Origin: Opitutaceae bacterium UBA2377
Lineage (GTDB): Bacteria; Verrucomicrobiota; Verrucomicrobiia; Opitutales; Opitutaceae
Length of the DNA: 10,996 nt
Direction: 5' to 3'
Assembly (NCBI GenBank): GCA_002344205.1
Contig: DDSZ01000044.1
Location: 1 to 10,996, forward strand
Part shown: positions 8,258 to 10,996 of the stretch, in pieces
Layout: each line of letters starts with the position of its first letter
How positions within the stretch are numbered: the first letter of the stretch is position 1
Program-made: the position numbers and the translations under genes
The notes under the pieces: generated by a model
Told to the model about the DNA's origin: nothing
What the model saw: only the letters and a program-made list of their open reading frames with translations
Databases searched by the model: none

Positions 8258-8318
8258 CCACGGAGACCCGGAGGCGCGGAGTGATCCGTCCTGACTCCGT
8301 GCCTCCGCGTCTCCGCGG
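8258..8318. repeat. Imperfect 25-bp inverted repeat (long hairpin)
   Basis: The left arm 8258-8282 (begins CCACGGAGACCCGGAGG) pairs with the right arm 8294-8318 (ends CTCCGCGTCTCCGCGG) around an 11-base loop. Of 25 positions 22 match, and one of the three mismatches would be a G-U pair in RNA. It lies 80 bp after the histidine kinase stop and 57 bp before the small membrane protein. It could stabilise or end the kinase transcript, but no T-run follows, so an intrinsic terminator is not supported. Each arm is itself built from a repeated GGAG-type unit (ACGGAGACC, CGGAGGCGCGGAG), typical of interspersed palindromes. Confidence 0.7.
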
Positions 8319-8375
8319 CAAATTTGACTGCCATCCCGACCGGGCCCGATTATCTTTCAGCGCACTCCACATTCC

Positions 8376-8588
8376 ATGCAACCGACCGATCCCCGCACCA
8401 GCCGCTTGGCCCGTCAGAAATTCGTCCTCTGGCTCACCTGCACCGCGCTTGTCGTCGGTGCCGTCCTGCTGTTGGTGCTGCCGGTGCCGCTGCCCTGGCC
8501 CCCGCGCATCGGCCTCGCCGCGCTCGACCTCATCGCCGCCGCCACCCTCTGGCTCGTCGGCCGCCAGCACTTCAACCGACGCTCTTAA
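8376..8588 (+). CDS. Small two-helix membrane protein, unknown function
   Basis: A 70-residue protein I do not recognise. It has a short polar, basic N-terminus (MQPTDPRTSRLARQK) followed by two hydrophobic stretches, about 15-36 (FVLWLTCTALVVGAVLLLVL) and about 45-62 (IGLAALDLIAAATLWLV). A proline-rich turn (PVPLPWPP) separates them, and the tail is basic (GRQHFNRRS). The arrangement predicts an inner-membrane helical hairpin with both ends in the cytoplasm, by the positive-inside rule. The start is ATG 8376-8378, with no Shine-Dalgarno motif. Its stop lies 23 bp from the stop of the convergent ACT-domain gene. The membrane pattern and GC-rich codon use support a real gene, but no conserved motif suggests a job. 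Confidence 0.65.
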   Translation: MQPTDPRTSRLARQKFVLWLTCTALVVGAVLLLVLPVPLPWPPRIGLAALDLIAAATLWLVGRQHFNRRS

Positions 8589-8611
8589 AACACACGCTCA
8601 CGCGGCTATTC

Positions 8612-9142
8612 TCAATCCGCCGGCAGTGCGTTGAGCTTCAGGTCCACCATCAGGTCGGACGCGATTTTTTCCAAGTCGGCCCGGACCGCGCCGAGGTTGA
8701 CCGTGGAAGGCACCGACACCCGCACCGTGGCCTGAAACAGCGTGCCGCCGCCCATCGGGGCGCTGACGCGCTCCGAGCGGAGATCCTCCACGTTCACCGC
8801 GTGCGCCGCCAGCACCGCGCTGACCGCCCGCAGGATGCCGGGCCGGTCCTGCCCCACGAGGTCGAGGGTGGCACTCGCCGCAGCCTGCGCCACGGGCACG
8901 CCACTTTCGGTGTGCAGGATCACGCGCAGACCCGCGCCTTTGAGCTCCTGCAGGGCGTGCACGAGGTCGTCGGATTTTCCCGCTGACACCTCTACGCGCA
9001 GGATGCCGGCAAATTGCCCACCAAGATGACACATCCGGCTCTCCAGCCAGTTGCCGCCGTGGTCGGCCACGGTCGCCGCCACCAACTGCACCAGTCCGGG
9101 GCGGTCGGCCCCGATAATCGTCATGACAAGGGTCGTGAGCAT
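8612..9142 (-). CDS. Two-ACT-domain regulatory protein, GcvR-like
   Basis: A 176-residue soluble protein made of two ACT domains in tandem, the layout of the glycine-cleavage-system regulator GcvR. In enterics GcvR binds GcvA to repress the gcv operon. ACT 1 covers about residues 3-80, with GADRPGLVQLVAATVADHG (11-29) and the family-typical NWLESRMCHLGGQFAGIL (31-48). ACT 2 covers about 91-171, with GQDRPGILRAVSAVLA (97-112), NVEDLRSERVSAPMGGG (117-133) and FQATVRV. The DRPG turn opens both domains, as expected for amino-acid-binding ACT modules. There is no DNA-binding domain, so any regulation must go through a partner or a small ligand. The start is ATG 9140-9142, with a weak AGGG about 8 bases upstream. 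No gcv gene or GcvA-like regulator is nearby, so the partner and exact role are unknown. Confidence 0.85.
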   Translation of the reverse strand: MLTTLVMTIIGADRPGLVQLVAATVADHGGNWLESRMCHLGGQFAGILRVEVSAGKSDDLVHALQELKGAGLRVILHTESGVPVAQAAASATLDLVGQDRPGILRAVSAVLAAHAVNVEDLRSERVSAPMGGGTLFQATVRVSVPSTVNLGAVRADLEKIASDLMVDLKLNALPAD

Positions 9143-9243
9143 GCGCCAACCCTAGCCCGCAAACGCCGCCCCGCAATGCCAACCTTCATCCGGCTCCAAT
9201 CGGATCAAGCGTCGCAATGACGGCCAACCTCAGCACCCTTTTT

Positions 9244-9316
9244 AGGAGCCTGCTGGTAGGCGATTCGGAGCGCGTGCCTGCCGCGTATGTGCTGCATCGC
9301 CTGCAAGCAGGCTCCT
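9244..9316. repeat. REP/BIME-like inverted pair of small hairpins
   Basis: Arms 9244-9264 (begins AGGAGCCTGCTGG) and 9296-9316 (ends AAGCAGGCTCCT) are 21-bp inverted copies with two mismatches, separated by 31 bases. Each arm is itself a hairpin: 9299-9312 is GCCTGC-AA-GCAGGC, and 9248-9261 is the same with one G-U-type pair. Two head-to-head small palindromes form the layout of REP doublets (BIMEs). It lies between the HNH gene and the ACT gene, downstream of the HNH stop, and could act on mRNA 3' ends. No RAYT-type transposase is in the window. Confidence 0.75.
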
Positions 9317-9359
9317 TCATCCGCGCCCATCCGCGCTATCAGCGGGAAAATCCTTCGCC

Positions 9360-9395
9360 CCAATCCAAAATCGGAAATCGAGAATCAAAAATCCG
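9360..9395. repeat. Degenerate 7-bp AT-rich tandem repeat
   Basis: About five imperfect copies of a unit close to AAAATCG run from 9360 to 9395 (CCAAAATCGGAAATCGAGAA and on), ending nine bases before the HNH stop codon. This is an AT-rich island in GC-rich surroundings. Read in the HNH transcript direction it gives GATTTT-type runs, which might help transcription pause after the HNH gene, but there is no adjoining GC hairpin. Confidence 0.5.
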
Positions 9396-9404
9396 CGCCC
9401 CACC

Positions 9405-10022
9405 TCACTCCTCCAGCTCCACGTTCCAGTAGGCGAGATCGAGGAAATCCTTCCACATCTCGCGGTGCTGGTTGCCGAGCACGAGCGAGATGACCGGCCG
9501 CCACTTCGGGCGCACGGGCTTGCGGATGAGGCGCATGCTGGCGGCGTGCGGCAGCCGGTTGGCCTTGCGGGAATTGCACTTGATGCACGAGCACACGATG
9601 TTCTCCCACGTGGTCTTGCCGCCGGCGTCGCGCGGGATGACGTGGTCGAGGTTGAGCTGCTCGCGCGGAAAGACGCGCGCGCAATACTGGCAGGTGTTCT
9701 TGTCGCGCTCGAAGACGTTGTTGCGCGTGAGCTTCAGCTCCTTGCACGGCAGCTTGTCGAAGAAAGTCAGCAGTATCACGCGCGGCAGCCGGATGGTGCG
9801 CGTGGGGGTGTGGACAACCTCGACCTCGGCCAGCGGCGGGTTGCTGGCTGAAAAATCCATCCAGTCGAGCATCGAAAAGGTGCGGAAGTCCTCCGCATCG
9901 TTGTAAACCACCTGCGCATGTCCGCGGGCCAGCAGCGCAAAAGCCCGCCGAGCGCCGATGATGTTCACCGCCTGCCACAGGCGGTTCAAAACCAGCACGG
10001 GTTGGTCGAGGGCGAACTCCAT
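9405..10022 (-). CDS. HNH endonuclease-family protein
   Basis: A 205-residue soluble protein with an HNH nuclease fold in its middle: CQYC (111-114) and CIKCN (146-150) form the predicted structural zinc site, LDHVIPRDAGGKTTWEN (125-141) carries the D126-H127 catalytic pair and N141, and the block ends SRKANR. The N-terminal region (MEFALDQPVLVLNRLWQAVNIIGARRAFALLARGHAQVV) is the conserved domain found in front of this HNH module in many bacterial phyla. These are single chromosomal genes of unknown role, not obviously restriction enzymes or homing endonucleases. The start is ATG 10020-10022, placing MEFALDQPVLVLN at the N-terminus; a TTG at 10101-10103 would add 27 unlikely residues. No Shine-Dalgarno motif is seen. 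No methyltransferase or mobile element lies beside it. It follows the helicase on the same strand, separated by a 206-bp spacer with a fold-back repeat. Confidence 0.88.
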   Translation of the reverse strand: MEFALDQPVLVLNRLWQAVNIIGARRAFALLARGHAQVVYNDAEDFRTFSMLDWMDFSASNPPLAEVEVVHTPTRTIRLPRVILLTFFDKLPCKELKLTRNNVFERDKNTCQYCARVFPREQLNLDHVIPRDAGGKTTWENIVCSCIKCNSRKANRLPHAASMRLIRKPVRPKWRPVISLVLGNQHREMWKDFLDLAYWNVELEE

Positions 10023-10109
10023 ACGGGGGCATGGCAATAGCGGCGCAAGCGGTTGCGTGTCAAGGACCGGAGCGTGACGATCTCGTGGCGCCCAATTGCT
10101 CAATGCATA

Positions 10110-10227
10110 TTGGCCGCAAAGAAGCGCAAAAAGTGTCGCTGGTTCCCACGAAAGTCTCCCGTGCGCCTATAGGCGCGATAAACAGCTACGACATCACCTT
10201 GGATTTTTTGCGCTTTTTTGCGGCCAA
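10110..10227. repeat. 118-bp fold-back element: 23-bp inverted arms around a 14-bp palindrome
   Basis: Left arm 10110-10132 (begins TTGGCCGCAAAGAAGCGC) and right arm 10205-10227 (ends TTTTTTGCGGCCAA) are inverted copies with one mismatch in 23. Nearly at the centre, 10163-10176 is the perfect palindrome GCGCCTATAGGCGC, with 30 bases on its left and 28 on its right. The right arm ends one base past the helicase stop codon. The stretch is AT-richer than its surroundings. It fills most of the spacer upstream of the HNH gene, so any HNH promoter must overlap it or lie close by. No U-run follows the stem in either direction, which argues against a simple terminator. It could be a MITE-like remnant, a protein-binding site or an mRNA structure. 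Confidence 0.75.
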
Positions 10228-10228
10228 C

Positions 10229-10996
10229 TCACTCTGCCGCCCGGTCCGCCTCGGTCGCCACCGCCGGGGCCAGTGCCTCGCCCTTCAGTTTGATGCCCGC
10301 CAGCTTCTTCAGGATCAGCGGCGCATGCTCGGCCTTTACGTCCACAAGCAGGTGTCGCTGGTGAATGTCGATGGCGCCGACCACCTCAGCCGGCAGCCGG
10401 GTGACGCCGGCGATCTTCCCCACGACATCGGCCGGGGTGACGAGCTGCTTGCGGCCGACATTGAGAAACACCGTGGCCATGCCCGGCTCGCGCCCGGTGC
10501 GGGCGGGCCGGTCGTATTTCACCTTGCGCGGCGCCGAATCGGACGCGGCCTCGCCTCGGCCGGTTTCATCGCGCTTCGGCGCCATCGCCTGTTCCGCCCA
10601 AGCGGGCGCCGGCTTGAACGCCTTTGTTGGCTTCGTCCAACCCGGAGCGGGGGCTTTGGCCGGGGCCGCGGCGACGGGGCCACCCGCGCTGCTTTGCAAG
10701 AGATGGATCAGCGCTGAGCAGATGTCGGTGCTCGCGTAGCCCTGGTCGAGCAGGCGGTCGATCATCCGGTCGTGTGGCTTGAACTGCTTCGCGTCGAGCG
10801 TGCTGCGGATTTTTTCGTAGAACACGTTGGTGCGTGCTTCCTCGACTTCGTCCAACGAGGGAATGGTGCCGCGTTTGATGTTCAGTTTCGCCCAGCGCAC
10901 CATGCTCTGCAGCTTGTAGATCTCCTGGCCGGAGACGAAGGTGAAGGCCCGGCCGGTCTTGCCGGCGCGACCGGTGCGGCCGATGCGGTGCGTGTA
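10229..10996 (-). CDS. DEAD-box RNA helicase, C-terminal part with DbpA-type RNA-binding domain (partial)
   Basis: The gene enters from the right edge; its last 255 residues are visible. The fragment opens with YTHRIGRTGRAGKTGRAF, which is helicase motif VI at the end of RecA-like domain 2, so the Q motif, Walker motifs and DEAD box lie outside. After a helical region (about 25-105) comes a flexible linker rich in Ala, Pro and Lys (about 105-170). Then follows a DbpA-type RNA-binding domain (about 174-245), with TVFLNVGRKQLVTPADVVGKIAG, GAIDIHQRHLLVDV and the closing KLAGIKLKG. Such helicases unwind short RNA duplexes, commonly in ribosome assembly or cold adaptation; DbpA itself targets 23S rRNA, but other DeaD/CsdA-like helicases share this domain, so the target is uncertain. 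Stop is TGA 10229-10231. A basic peptide lies in the +1 frame straight after the stop (see findings). Confidence 0.93.
   Translation of the reverse strand, partial: YTHRIGRTGRAGKTGRAFTFVSGQEIYKLQSMVRWAKLNIKRGTIPSLDEVEEARTNVFYEKIRSTLDAKQFKPHDRMIDRLLDQGYASTDICSALIHLLQSSAGGPVAAAPAKAPAPGWTKPTKAFKPAPAWAEQAMAPKRDETGRGEAASDSAPRKVKYDRPARTGREPGMATVFLNVGRKQLVTPADVVGKIAGVTRLPAEVVGAIDIHQRHLLVDVKAEHAPLILKKLAGIKLKGEALAPAVATEADRAAE

Noticed and set aside
6835..8334. Minus-strand open frame of 499 codons opposite the histidine kinase
   Set aside because: It is an antisense shadow of a gene with all kinase boxes intact; its composition is Glu/Gly/Ala-rich and non-specific.
8179..8375. CRISPR-like repeats
   Set aside because: There are only two copies of a short CT-rich unit with no spacers of regular length; it is a simple tandem repeat.
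9217..9432. Plus-strand 71-codon frame across the repeats between the ACT and HNH genes
   Set aside because: It reads through the REP-like hairpins and the AT-rich tandem repeat and overlaps the end of the HNH gene; there is no ribosome binding site and no protein-like pattern.
10110..10227. Rho-independent terminator for the helicase
   Set aside because: The stem has a 72-base interior and no U-run follows on the transcript, so a classic terminator is not supported.
10031..10717. Plus-strand 228-codon frame opposite the helicase end
   Set aside because: It is antisense to the DbpA-type domain and linker of the helicase and runs through the fold-back repeat.

Overview
The window is GC-rich, gene-dense bacterial DNA. 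The gene set (valS, glnD, a GcvR-like ACT protein, a conserved HNH protein, a DEAD-box helicase with a DbpA-type tail), the mostly missing Shine-Dalgarno motifs and the several different hairpin repeats between genes suggest a Verrucomicrobiota member, possibly Opitutaceae. That assignment is an inference from pattern recognition; no database search was possible.

Layout: Bases 1-3384 are a minus-strand cluster. valS (valyl-tRNA synthetase) is followed 13 bp later by a flavodoxin-fold NAD(P)H-dependent FMN reductase, then by the first codons of a Rossmann-fold oxidoreductase that runs off the left edge. A 108-bp divergent spacer (3385-3492) separates valS from plus-strand glnD, the bifunctional uridylyltransferase/uridylyl-removing enzyme of PII signalling. 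After a 147-bp spacer carrying palindromes comes a soluble GAF-GAF histidine kinase, also on plus, with no response regulator in view. A 197-bp spacer holds an 18-bp tandem repeat and a long imperfect hairpin. It is followed by a 70-residue two-helix membrane protein.

From 8612 to the right edge all genes are on the minus strand: a two-ACT-domain GcvR-like regulator, a 205-residue HNH endonuclease-family protein and the C-terminal 255 residues of a DEAD-box RNA helicase. The 262-bp spacer between the ACT gene and the HNH gene carries a REP/BIME-like inverted pair of small hairpins and a degenerate 7-bp AT-rich repeat. The 206-bp spacer between the HNH gene and the helicase carries a striking 118-bp fold-back: two 23-bp arms with one mismatch around a central perfect 14-bp palindrome.

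Functionally this is mostly housekeeping: translation, nitrogen-status signalling (GlnD, possibly the neighbouring kinase), a one-carbon/amino-acid ACT regulator and RNA remodelling. I found no CRISPR array, phage, transposase, toxin-antitoxin pair, rRNA or tRNA, and no convincing new multi-gene system. The items most worth a second look are the intergenic repeats (especially 10110-10227), a possible frame-shifted basic tail on the helicase, the altered HIGH motif of the valyl-tRNA synthetase and the glnD-kinase pairing. No stretch longer than 300 bases lacks a gene.
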